DNA of 64,000 nucleotides from Saccharothrix sp. HUAS TT1 (GTDB lineage Bacteria > Actinomycetota > Actinomycetes > Mycobacteriales > Pseudonocardiaceae): assembly GCF_040744945.1 (NCBI RefSeq), contig NZ_CP160453.1, positions 3,224,001-3,288,000 of the forward strand, given 5' to 3'. Below are positions 16,760-24,318 of the stretch, in pieces. The notes below the pieces were generated by a model. It searched no databases. It was given only the letters and a program-made list of their open reading frames with translations, and was not told the DNA's origin. How positions within the stretch are numbered: the first letter of the stretch is position 1; the number at the start of each line of letters is the position of its first letter. The position numbers and the translations under genes were made by a program.

Positions 16760-18199
16760 ATGAACACCTCCGAGGCACCCGCGCGGATCGCCGTCACGGG
16801 GCTCGCCGTCATGGGCAGCAACCTGGCGCGCAACCTGGCCCGGCACGGCTACCGCGTCGCAGTGCACAACCGCAGCCACGCGCGCACCAAGGCGTTGATC
16901 GCCGACCACGGCCACGAAGGCGACTTCGTGCCCTCCGAGACGCTGGAACAGCTGGTCGCGAGCCTCCAGACGCCGCGCCAGATCATCATCATGGTCAAGG
17001 CGGGCGGGCCGACCGACGCCGTCATCGACGAGCTGGTGCCCCTGCTGGAGCCCGGCGACATGGTGATCGACGGCGGCAACGCCCACTACGCCGACACCCG
17101 CCGCCGCGAGGCCGCGCTCAAGGAGGCCGGGCTGCACTTCGTCGGCGCGGGCATCTCCGGCGGCGAGGAGGGCGCGCTCAACGGCCCGTCGATCATGCCC
17201 GGCGGGTCGCGGGAGTCCTACTCCCACCTCGGACCGGTGCTGGAGGACATCGCCGCGAAGGTCGACGGCGTGCCGTGCTGCGTGCACGTCGGGCCGGACG
17301 GGGCCGGGCACTTCGTGAAGATGGTGCACAACGGCATCGAGTACGCCGACATGCAGCTCATCGCCGAGGCGTACGACCTGCTGCACCGGGTCGGCGGCCT
17401 GGCGCCCGCCGAGGTCGCCGAGGTGTTCCGCGGCTGGAACACCGGCGACCTGGAGTCCTACCTGGTCGAGATCACCGCCGAGGTGCTGGCCCACGTGGAC
17501 GCCGACTCCGGCGCGGCGCTGGTCGACGTGATCGCCGACGAGGCCGAGCAGAAGGGCACCGGCCGCTGGACCGTGCAGGAGGCGCTGGAGCTGGGCGTCC
17601 CGGTGACCGGCATCGCCGAGGCGGTGTTCGCCCGCTCGCTGTCCGGCCGGGCGGGCCAGCGCGCGGCGGTGCGGTCGGCGTTCGGGTCGGCCGAGGTCGT
17701 CGGGGACCCGGACGAGTCGCTGGTCGAGGACGTGCGGCAGGCGCTGTACGCGTCGAAGGTGGTCGCCTACGCGCAGGGCTTCGACCAGATGCGCGCGGCG
17801 AGCGCCGAGTACGGCTGGGACCTCGACCTGGGCGCGATGGCCACGATCTGGCGCGGTGGCTGCATCATCCGCGCCCGGTTCCTGGACCGCATCCGCGAGG
17901 CGTACGACAAGGCGCCCGAGCTTGCGTCGCTGCTCGTGGACGACTACTTCCGCGACGCGGTCCGGTCGGCCGAGGCGGCGTGGCGGCGGGTCGTGGTGAA
18001 GGCGGTGACCGCGGGCGTGCCCGCGCCGGGGTTCGTGTCCGCCCTGGCCTACTACGACGGGCTGCGCTCCGAGCGCCTGCCCGCGTCGCTCATCCAGGGG
18101 CTGCGCGACTTCTTCGGCGCGCACACCTACCGCCGCACCGACCGGGAGGGCAGCTTCCACACCCGCTGGTCGGGTGACAGGTCCCAAGTGGACGCCTGA
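16760..18199 (+). CDS. gnd: 6-phosphogluconate dehydrogenase, decarboxylating
   Basis: 479 residues from ATG 16760, the usual length for the long NADP-dependent enzyme. It oxidises and decarboxylates 6-phosphogluconate to ribulose 5-phosphate in the pentose phosphate pathway. The Rossmann signature GLAVMGSNLARNLARHG opens the protein, followed by VDGGNAHYADT, GAGISGGEEGALNGPSIMPGG and the catalytic Lys/His/Asn block GHFVKMVHNGIEYADMQLIAE. The C-terminal helical domain ends with FFGAHTYRRTDREGSFH, which contributes the substrate-binding Arg/His tail to the partner subunit. It is divergent from the LacI gene, and a small rhomboid-like gene starts 24 bp later. Confidence 0.96.
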   Translation: MNTSEAPARIAVTGLAVMGSNLARNLARHGYRVAVHNRSHARTKALIADHGHEGDFVPSETLEQLVASLQTPRQIIIMVKAGGPTDAVIDELVPLLEPGDMVIDGGNAHYADTRRREAALKEAGLHFVGAGISGGEEGALNGPSIMPGGSRESYSHLGPVLEDIAAKVDGVPCCVHVGPDGAGHFVKMVHNGIEYADMQLIAEAYDLLHRVGGLAPAEVAEVFRGWNTGDLESYLVEITAEVLAHVDADSGAALVDVIADEAEQKGTGRWTVQEALELGVPVTGIAEAVFARSLSGRAGQRAAVRSAFGSAEVVGDPDESLVEDVRQALYASKVVAYAQGFDQMRAASAEYGWDLDLGAMATIWRGGCIIRARFLDRIREAYDKAPELASLLVDDYFRDAVRSAEAAWRRVVVKAVTAGVPAPGFVSALAYYDGLRSERLPASLIQGLRDFFGAHTYRRTDREGSFHTRWSGDRSQVDA

Positions 18200-18223
18200 C
18201 GCCGTTGCTCCCATCATGGCCGG

Positions 18224-18841
18224 GTGCGTGAGCACTTCCGCCGGAACCCCGTCACGGCCGGCTACCTGTCGGCCGTGGCGGGGCTCGCGCTGCTCATGCG
18301 GTTCGTGTTCGCCGACGGGATGTCGGCGCAGGTGCGCTCCTCGCTCAGCACGAACGCGGCGAACCTCGCCGACCACCCGGTCAACGCGCTGCTGGGCAGC
18401 GCGTTCGTCCTCGACCCCGTCGGCGACGGTCTGCTGTGGACCGGTCTGGCCGTGGTCGGGGTCGCGGTGTGCCTCGGCGCCCTGGAGCGCGAGGTCGGGC
18501 CGTGGCGCGCGGTCGCGGTGGTCCTCCTCGGCCACGTCGGCGCGGCGCTCAGCACCGCCGCCGTCATCTCTTCGGGTGCTTATCCGACCGACCTGACCAC
18601 CGTGGTCGACGTCGGCGCCGGCTACGTGGCGTTCACCGCGGCCGGCGCCATCACCGTGCTGGGGCCGCCGGTGCTGCGCGCGCCGTGGCTGGCGCTCCTC
18701 GTGGCGTTCCCGCTCCTGGGCGCCGACTGGTTCGGCGCGGTGCCCGAGTTCCCCGCCGTCGGGCACGTCGCGGCCGTCCTCATCGGACTGTGCGGCGGTG
18801 CGGTCGCGGTCGGGCGCGCCTACGCGGCGGTCGGCCGCTGA
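18224..18841 (+). CDS. Rhomboid-like membrane protein lacking the catalytic serine
   Basis: 205 residues from GTG 18224 with five to six hydrophobic segments (AGYLSAVAGLALLM, WTGLAVVGVAVCLGA, AVAVVLLGHVGAAL, GAGYVAFTAAGAITVLG, LALLVAFPLL, HVAAVLIGLCGGAVAV). The arrangement fits actinobacterial 'rhomboid-like' proteins. The segment TVVDVGAGYVAFTAAGA occupies the place of the GxSG active-site helix, but no serine is in position; a late conserved His (VGHVAAVLIG) remains. It is therefore predicted to be a pseudoprotease or a membrane scaffold. The linkage to gnd (24-bp gap) suggests co-transcription but no obvious functional tie. Confidence 0.72.
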   Translation: MREHFRRNPVTAGYLSAVAGLALLMRFVFADGMSAQVRSSLSTNAANLADHPVNALLGSAFVLDPVGDGLLWTGLAVVGVAVCLGALEREVGPWRAVAVVLLGHVGAALSTAAVISSGAYPTDLTTVVDVGAGYVAFTAAGAITVLGPPVLRAPWLALLVAFPLLGADWFGAVPEFPAVGHVAAVLIGLCGGAVAVGRAYAAVGR

Positions 18842-19165
18842 GCGCGTCACCAGGTGTGACAGCCCCCGCTTGATCAACACGACCGGGTGTATCCGCTGTC
18901 AGCCGGCGCGCATCCTCGTCATCATGGTGTGGACGCGACCTGTGCGACGCGGGCTGTGCCGACACGTCCCCTGTGCCGACACGGAGGTGCCACCGTGGCG
19001 ACCACCCACCACCGCGCCGGGGCCGGGTTCCGACTCGCCGGACTCGACGCCCCCTGGCCGCGCCCGCTGCCGCCCTTAACCGGGTCGTAGGCACGCCTCC
19101 TCCGCAACGACGACACCCCGCGCGCCCGCGCGGGGCGATACCCCGTTCCTGAAAGGACCGACGAC
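18842..19165 (+). promoter_or_regulatory. 324-bp leader region of the SulP-carbonic anhydrase gene
   Basis: No gene with family support is seen. A short frame from GTG 18994 (31 codons) has a fair ribosome site (GGAGGTGCCACC), but no similarity is recognised. A perfect 9-bp hairpin, CCCCGCGCG-CC-CGCGCGGGG, lies at about 19118-19137, just before the SulP start. AAAGGA at 19155-19160 serves as its ribosome site. A translated leader or attenuator is possible but unproven. Confidence 0.4.
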
Positions 19166-21370
19166 GTGAACCGACCACGCCCCAACAAGTCCCACGCCGG
19201 CGAGCACACCACGGCAGGCCCCCCGGGCCGCCTCGCCACCGTGCTGCGGCACGACCTGCCCGCCTCGGTGGTGGTGTTCCTGATCGCCGTGCCGCTCTCG
19301 CTCGGCGTCGCCGCCGCGACCGGCGCGCCGCTGATGGCCGGGCTGATCTCCTCGGCCGTCGGCGGCATCGTGGCGGGTTCCCTGTCCGGGGCCCCGCTGC
19401 AGGTCAGCGGGGCCGCCACCGGCCTGGTGCTGATCATCGGCGGCGTGATCGCCGAGTACGGCTGGGCCGCCACGGCGGCCATCACGCTCGCCGCCGGCTG
19501 CGTCCAGGTCGCGTTCGGCCTGGCCAAGCTCGGCCGGGTCGCGCTTTCCCTCTCGCCCGCCGTGGTGCACGGGATGCTGGCCGGCATCGGCCTGAGCATC
19601 GCGATCGGCCAGCTGACCGTCGTGCTCGGCGGCGCGGCGGCCACGTCCGTGCCGGAGAACCTGGTCCGGGCCTTCACCGACGAGGTGCGGTGGTCGGCCG
19701 TGCTCGTCGGCTCGCTCGCGGTGGCCGCGCTGGTGCTGTGGCCCAGGGTGCCGCGCGCCGCCGTCGTGCCCGCGCCGCTGGTGGCCGTGCTGGTCGCGAC
19801 GCTGGCCACGACCGGCCTGGACGTGGCCCGGGTCGACCTGCCCGGCGACCCGCTCGGCCAGTTCGTGCTGCCGGAACTGCCGTCCGGCGGGTTCGCCGGG
19901 ATCGCGTTCGCGGTGCTCACCGTCGCCCTGGTCGCCAGCGCCGAGTCGCTGCTGTCCGCCGTCGCGGTCGACAAGCTGCACGCGGGGCCGCGCGCCGACC
20001 TCGACCGGGAGCTGATCGCCCAGGGCACCGCCAACGTCGTCTCGGGCGCGCTGGGCGGGCTGCCGCTGTCCGGCGGCGTCACCCGCGGCTCGACCAACGT
20101 CGCCGCCGGCGCCCGCACCCGCGCCTCGACCGTGCTGCACGGCCTGTGGATCGCGGTGTTCGTGCTCGCGCTGGGCTCGGTGCTGGAGCTGATCCCGCTG
20201 GCCGCGCTGGCCGGCGTGCTGCTGGTGGTCGGCGTGCGGCTGGTGAGCGTGCGCCGGATGCGCGCGCTGTGGCGGCACGGCGAGTTCACCGCCTACGCGG
20301 TCACCGCGCTGGGCGTGCTGGCGCTCGGGCTGGTGGAGGGCGTGCTGCTGGGCGTCGCGGCGGCGGCGCTGCGGTCGCTGCACCGGCTGACCCGCGCCTC
20401 GGTGCGCGTCGAGCAGGAGCCGGACGGCTGGCGCGTGGTGATCCGCGGCTCGCTGGTGTTCCTCGGCGCCGGGCGGCTGGTGCGCGGGCTGCGCGCCATC
20501 CCGCTGGGCCAGCGCGTGGTGCTGGAGCTGCACATCGACTTCCTCGACCACGGCGCCTACGAGGCGATCGACGACTGGCGCGCCGGCTACGAGCGGCTGG
20601 GCGGCCACGTCGAGGTGGACGAGGTGCACGACACCTGGTTCAGCAAGGCCACCCGGGGCATCCCCGCGCTGCGCAAGACGCCGCTGTCGCCGCTGCCGCG
20701 CTGGTTCGCGCCGTGGTCGCACTGGCAGCGCCACCGCGCCGTCACCCTGCCCCGGCCGCGCCCGGACGCCGACCCGATGATCCGCGGCATGCGCGAGTTC
20801 GAGCGCACCACCGCGCCGCTGGTCCGCCCGTTCCTGGCGGAGCTGGCCGCGCGGGGGCAGCGCCCGCGCCAGCTGTTCATCACCTGTGCCGACTCCCGGG
20901 TGGTGCCGAACCTGATCACCACCAGCGGGCCGGGCGACCTGTTCTGCGTGCGCAACATCGGCAACCTCGTGCCGCCCGGCGGTGACGACTCGGTCGGCGC
21001 GGCCATCGAGTACGCGGTCGAGGCGCTGGCGGTCGAGACGATCGCGGTGTGCGGCCACTCCGACTGCGGCGCGATGAAGGCCGTCGTGCAGGGCTCGACG
21101 CGGCCGGGTTCGCAGCTGCACTCGTGGCTGAAGGCGGTGGAGCCGAGCCTGGTCCGGTTCCACGCGGGCGAGTCCGACCTGCCGGTGGTGGAGCGGCTGG
21201 CGGTGGCCAACGTCGCGCAGCAGCTGGACAACCTGCTGGCGTACCCGAGCGTGCGGGAGGCGGTGGCGACGGGGTCGCTGCGGCTGGTCGGGATGTACTT
21301 CGACATCTCGGCGGCGCGGGTGTACCTGGTGGACCCGGAGCGGGACGGCCTGGAACCGGTCCGGCTCTGA
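19166..21370 (+). CDS. SulP-family anion transporter fused to beta-carbonic anhydrase
   Basis: 734 residues from GTG 19166. Residues ~28-405 are the SulP transporter with about 10-12 membrane helices (DLPASVVVFLIAVPLSLGVAAATGAPL, GLPLSGGVTRGSTNVAAGARTR). Residues ~410-495 form a short STAS-like stretch. Residues ~535-734 form a beta-class carbonic anhydrase with zinc ligands C574, H631 and C634 (ITCADSRVVP, VCGHSDCGAMK) and the D576/R578 dyad. Carbonic anhydrase interconverts CO2 and bicarbonate, so the fusion is thought to couple hydration to bicarbonate movement across the membrane. Similar fusions are known from mycobacteria (for example Rv3273). All metal-binding residues are intact, so it should be active. 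Confidence 0.93.
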   Translation: MNRPRPNKSHAGEHTTAGPPGRLATVLRHDLPASVVVFLIAVPLSLGVAAATGAPLMAGLISSAVGGIVAGSLSGAPLQVSGAATGLVLIIGGVIAEYGWAATAAITLAAGCVQVAFGLAKLGRVALSLSPAVVHGMLAGIGLSIAIGQLTVVLGGAAATSVPENLVRAFTDEVRWSAVLVGSLAVAALVLWPRVPRAAVVPAPLVAVLVATLATTGLDVARVDLPGDPLGQFVLPELPSGGFAGIAFAVLTVALVASAESLLSAVAVDKLHAGPRADLDRELIAQGTANVVSGALGGLPLSGGVTRGSTNVAAGARTRASTVLHGLWIAVFVLALGSVLELIPLAALAGVLLVVGVRLVSVRRMRALWRHGEFTAYAVTALGVLALGLVEGVLLGVAAAALRSLHRLTRASVRVEQEPDGWRVVIRGSLVFLGAGRLVRGLRAIPLGQRVVLELHIDFLDHGAYEAIDDWRAGYERLGGHVEVDEVHDTWFSKATRGIPALRKTPLSPLPRWFAPWSHWQRHRAVTLPRPRPDADPMIRGMREFERTTAPLVRPFLAELAARGQRPRQLFITCADSRVVPNLITTSGPGDLFCVRNIGNLVPPGGDDSVGAAIEYAVEALAVETIAVCGHSDCGAMKAVVQGSTRPGSQLHSWLKAVEPSLVRFHAGESDLPVVERLAVANVAQQLDNLLAYPSVREAVATGSLRLVGMYFDISAARVYLVDPERDGLEPVRL

Positions 21371-21575
21371 CCGCTCGCGCTTCGCGCGGTCCGACGCCCG
21401 CCGCCCGGTCGCCGGGGATCGGCTGCCAGGGGTCGGCGGGCGTCGACTCCCGGCGACCGGACGGCCACTCGTGGGGCCGGCTCCCCGGTTTGAGGCGCGG
21501 GGGAGGCCCTGTGCGCGGCGGATCGGCGCTGGTCGGGGCACGGCTGGGACGCGTGCCGGTCAGGGCGTCGGGTGG

Positions 21576-21908
21576 CTAGCCGACGCTGTGCAGGTGCCTG
21601 CGGTGGTTGCCGGACGGTTCGTCGCCCGCCACCGTCAGCGCCAGCTGCGCGCCCAGGTAGGCGCGGCACGGCGAGGGCAGCCGGCGGCTCCACCGGCGGG
21701 TCCGGCGGGTCCGGCAGGTCGGGCAGCGGCCGTGGTCGTCCGGGGTGTGCTCGTCGAGCAGCGCCCTGACCGCGGCCACCACCCGCGGCAGCTCGCAGCG
21801 GGCCAGTTCGACGGCGGTCTCGTCGTCCCCGGTCGAGGCCAGCCGGACCAGCGTGGCCAGGTGCTCGCGCAGCGAGCGGTCGAGCTGGCTGAAGACGGTG
21901 GTGGACAC
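21576..21908 (-). CDS. Small CPTC zinc-ribbon-like protein
   Basis: 110 residues from GTG 21908, chosen because GGAAGGAGC lies eight bases upstream; the open frame continues further but has no signal. The protein begins STTVFSQLDRSLREHLATLV and is alpha-helical. It then has HTPDDHGRCPTCRTRRTRRW, whose His and Cys residues could bind zinc, and a basic Arg-rich stretch. A short Ala/Leu helix and a His-rich tail close it. I do not recognise a named family, though similar proteins are found near XRE-DUF5753 genes in this group of actinomycetes (recollection, not searched). It is divergent from the XRE gene, separated by 170 bp. Confidence 0.6.
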   Translation of the reverse strand: MSTTVFSQLDRSLREHLATLVRLASTGDDETAVELARCELPRVVAAVRALLDEHTPDDHGRCPTCRTRRTRRWSRRLPSPCRAYLGAQLALTVAGDEPSGNHRRHLHSVG

Positions 21909-22078
21909 CTTCAGCGCTCCTTCCGGGGGTGGGGGTTGGTCACCGCAGCCTGCGACCGCCTCCCGGCCGACTGCAAGTTGCAGTACACGAATGGATGACG
22001 GCCCTTTGCTCCGTTCGCCGGCGGCCCGAGACTGGGCTCCGGTCCCCGGGCGGGGACGCGCCGACGAAAGGTGTGCCC

Positions 22079-22927
22079 ATGGCACGGGGCAGCAGCCCGA
22101 CGCTGCGCAAGCGCCGGTTGGTCAGCGAGCTGCGCAGGCTGCGCGAGGCCGCCGACCTCACCATCGAGGACGTCGCCCGGCGGCTGGAGTGCTCCGCCTC
22201 CAAGATCAGCCGGATCGAGACCGGCCGGGTCGGCGTCACCCCGCGCGACGTCCGCGACATGCTCACCGCCTACGGCGCGCCGCCGGCGACGCTGGACGAG
22301 CTGGTGCAGCTGGCCCGCGAGGCGCGCCGCCGGGCGTGGTGGGACGAGTTCGGCGACGTCGCGCCCGGCCGGTACGTCGGGTTCGAGGCCGACGCCGACT
22401 CGGTGCGCACCTACCAGGGCCTGATGGTCCCCGGCCTGCTCCAGAGCGAGGGCTACACCAGGGCGTTGATCCGGGCCGTGCTGCCGGACGCCGAACCGGC
22501 CGAGGTGGACCGCCGGGTCCAGCTGCGCAAGGCGCGCCAGGCGCTGCTGCTGGAGGACGACCCGCTGCACCTGCACGCGGTCGTCGACGAGGCCGCGCTG
22601 CGCCGGCTGGTCGGCGGCCGGGAGGTGATGGCGGAGCAGTTGCGACGACTCCTCGAAGTCGAAGAACTGCCGAACATCACCCTTCAGGTGGCCACTTTCG
22701 AGTCCGGCGGTCACGCCGCGATGGACGGCCCGTTCGTGATCCTGACGTTCGCCGAGCAGTCGGATCCGGCCGTGGTATACATCGAAAGCCCGAAAGGCGA
22801 TGTCTATTGGGAACAACCCGCGGACGTCGCCCGGTATTCCGACATGTTCGCACGGCTCAGCGCCGCGTCGCTCGACCCGTCCGCCTCGTTCGCGCTGATC
22901 GGGCGGGTGGCGCGCGGGCTGGCCTGA
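22079..22927 (+). CDS. XRE-family regulator with DUF5753 (Scr1-like)
   Basis: 282 residues from ATG 22079 with GAAAGG upstream. The N-terminal helix-turn-helix is RRLREAADLTIEDVARRLEC / SASKISRIETGRVGVTPRDV. The rest is the DUF5753 ligand/protein-binding domain: YVGFEADADSVRTYQGLMVPGLLQSEGYTRA, LHAVVDEAALRRLVGG, LPNITLQVATFESGGHAAMDGPFVIL and VVYIESPKGDVYWE. Such regulators are almost always paired with a DUF397 gene, which follows 17 bp later here. They are implicated in actinomycete development and antibiotic control (WhiJ/BldB-type systems) and have been proposed to act as antitoxin-like partners of DUF397 proteins. Confidence 0.93.
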   Translation: MARGSSPTLRKRRLVSELRRLREAADLTIEDVARRLECSASKISRIETGRVGVTPRDVRDMLTAYGAPPATLDELVQLAREARRRAWWDEFGDVAPGRYVGFEADADSVRTYQGLMVPGLLQSEGYTRALIRAVLPDAEPAEVDRRVQLRKARQALLLEDDPLHLHAVVDEAALRRLVGGREVMAEQLRRLLEVEELPNITLQVATFESGGHAAMDGPFVILTFAEQSDPAVVYIESPKGDVYWEQPADVARYSDMFARLSAASLDPSASFALIGRVARGLA

Positions 22928-22944
22928 ACCCGAGGTGAGCGGCC

Positions 22945-23136
22945 ATGCAACGCCAGTGGCGCAAGAGCACGCGTTCGTCAGCGGGCGGTCCGGAGTGCGT
23001 GGAAATCGCGCTCGACCGCGTCGGCGCGGGCGTCCGCGATTCGAAGAACCGAACCGGCGGCGCGTTGGACTTCGGTTTCACGCAGTGGTCGCGTTTCGTC
23101 GGCACCGCCAAGCACGGCGCATTCGACTCGCGCTGA
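22945..23136 (+). CDS. DUF397 small protein (Scr2-like partner of the XRE regulator)
   Basis: 63 residues from ATG 22945, 17 bp after the regulator. The family signature is present: WRKSTRSSAGGPECVEIAL near the start, VRDSKNRTGGALDFG in the middle and a terminal WSRFVGTAKHGAFD helix. The ribosome site GAGGTGAG sits about nine bases upstream. DUF397 proteins are short basic proteins proposed to be inhibited by, or to modulate, the partner regulator. Whether this one is toxic is unknown. Confidence 0.92.
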   Translation: MQRQWRKSTRSSAGGPECVEIALDRVGAGVRDSKNRTGGALDFGFTQWSRFVGTAKHGAFDSR

Positions 23137-23303
23137 ATCCGGTCATTTCCCCCGGGGTGCGCCCCTGACTTTCGACCGCCCACCCGTACGACCGAGGTCG
23201 GGTGCGGGTCAGCCCCCGGTCCGATGCGCCCGGCGGCGTGGTTGCGGTGGACTCCCCCTAGCCTGCACACCGGTGCTCGTCGTGATCCACAGGGGGAAGA
23301 ACC

Positions 23304-23951
23304 ATGGCCTTGCTGACCGACGCCCTGGAAGGGCTCGCCGGTCTGCCCCAACCCGCCGTGCTGGCGGTGACGGGCGCGTTGACGCTGGCGGAGTGCACGT
23401 TGGGGGTCGGCTTCATCGCGCCGGGCGAGAGCGCGCTGCTGCTGGCCGCGACCACGGTCACCAGCGCGTCCCGGTTCCTGGTCATGTGGCTGGTCGTGTC
23501 GGTGTGCGCGGTGGTGGGCGACAGCATCGGCTACTTCCTCGGCCGCCGCTACGGCGACCGGCTGCGCGACAGCAAGGTGGTGCGCAAGCTCGGCCAGGAG
23601 CACTGGGACAAGGCGGGCGCGCTGCTGCGCAGGCGCGGCGCGTGGGCGGTGTTCTTCGCCCGGTTCATGCCGGTGGTGCGCACCCTGGTGCCCGCGTCGG
23701 CGGGTGCGTCGAAGCTGGAGTACCGCCGGTTCCTGCCCGCGTCGATCGCGGGCGCGGTGAGCTGGTCGGCGCTGCACATCGGCATCGGCTCGGCCGCGGG
23801 CGCGTCGGCGAAGTACGTCGAGTCGGTCTTCAACGGCGCGATGTGGGGCCTGATGGGCGTCGCGGCCGTGGTCGCCGTCGTGGTGGTGCTGCGCCGGCGG
23901 CGCAGGGCGGTCGCCGCGGTCGAACCGCGCGAGCTGGAGGAGGTCGCCTGA
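23304..23951 (+). CDS. DedA-family membrane protein
   Basis: 215 residues from ATG 23304 with GGGGGAAGAA before it. The DedA/SNARE-associated signature reads LTLAECTLGVGFIAPGESALLLAA, GDSIGYFLGRRYGDRL, and WAVFFARFMPVVRTLVPASAGASKLEYRRFL. The third block holds the conserved F-x-R-F/G motif and the paired arginines needed in Escherichia coli YqjA/YghB. Four to five membrane helices are visible. DedA proteins act as lipid scramblases or flippases for undecaprenyl- or phosphatidyl-phosphates and affect membrane potential. A strong terminator follows immediately, so this is a single-gene unit. Confidence 0.93.
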   Translation: MALLTDALEGLAGLPQPAVLAVTGALTLAECTLGVGFIAPGESALLLAATTVTSASRFLVMWLVVSVCAVVGDSIGYFLGRRYGDRLRDSKVVRKLGQEHWDKAGALLRRRGAWAVFFARFMPVVRTLVPASAGASKLEYRRFLPASIAGAVSWSALHIGIGSAAGASAKYVESVFNGAMWGLMGVAAVVAVVVVLRRRRRAVAAVEPRELEEVA

Positions 23952-23964
23952 CCCCGGGAACGTC

Positions 23965-24008
23965 GAAGGGGCCGCGTCCGGGGGTTCGGTCCCGGTCGCG
24001 GCCCCTTC
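23965..24008 (+). terminator. Hairpin terminator of the DedA gene
   Basis: GAAGGGGCCGCG (23965-23976) pairs perfectly with CGCGGCCCCTTC (23997-24008), a 12-bp stem with a 20-nt loop 14 bases after the DedA stop codon. Confidence 0.75.
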
Positions 24009-24318
24009 CACTGGGGGGAGGGCAGTGGACCCGGGTCACCCCCTACCGGGTGGCCCGGCTCCGGAGGAGCTGGGGACGAGGGCGGGCCGGCGTTCCGCCG
24101 CCGCGGGCTGGATGCCCCTTGCACGCCGGCCTGCCCTCGTCGTTCAGGGAGAGCAGCGGATGTTCCGCTGTCTGGTCCAACCTCCCCCACCGGGGTTCGC
24201 CCTGTGTGGTTGATCGGACACGCTTAGCGTAAGAATGCGGCTACAGGACGACTGGAGCCGGACTGGAGTGATTGCCTAGGCTCTGTCCCGGGCTCAACCC
24301 TCGGTGAAGGATCGGTCG
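24009..24318. other. Intergenic region before the SARP gene
   Basis: About 310 bp with no supported gene. A weak promoter-like TTGATC ... TAAGAAT lies at about 24210-24235 but with only 14 bp between boxes. No operator repeat was recognised. The SARP start was set at GTG 24319 because AAGGA precedes it by seven bases; an upstream in-frame GTG (24304) has no such site. Confidence 0.5.

Noticed and set aside
18994..19089. 31-codon frame with a fair ribosome site before the SulP gene, considered as a leader peptide.
   Set aside because: No run of regulatory codons and no known leader family is recognised; noted only in the leader-region entry.
24025..24213. 62-codon frame between the DedA gene and the SARP gene.
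   Set aside because: Pro/Gly-rich with no ribosome site; looks like a chance frame in GC-rich DNA.
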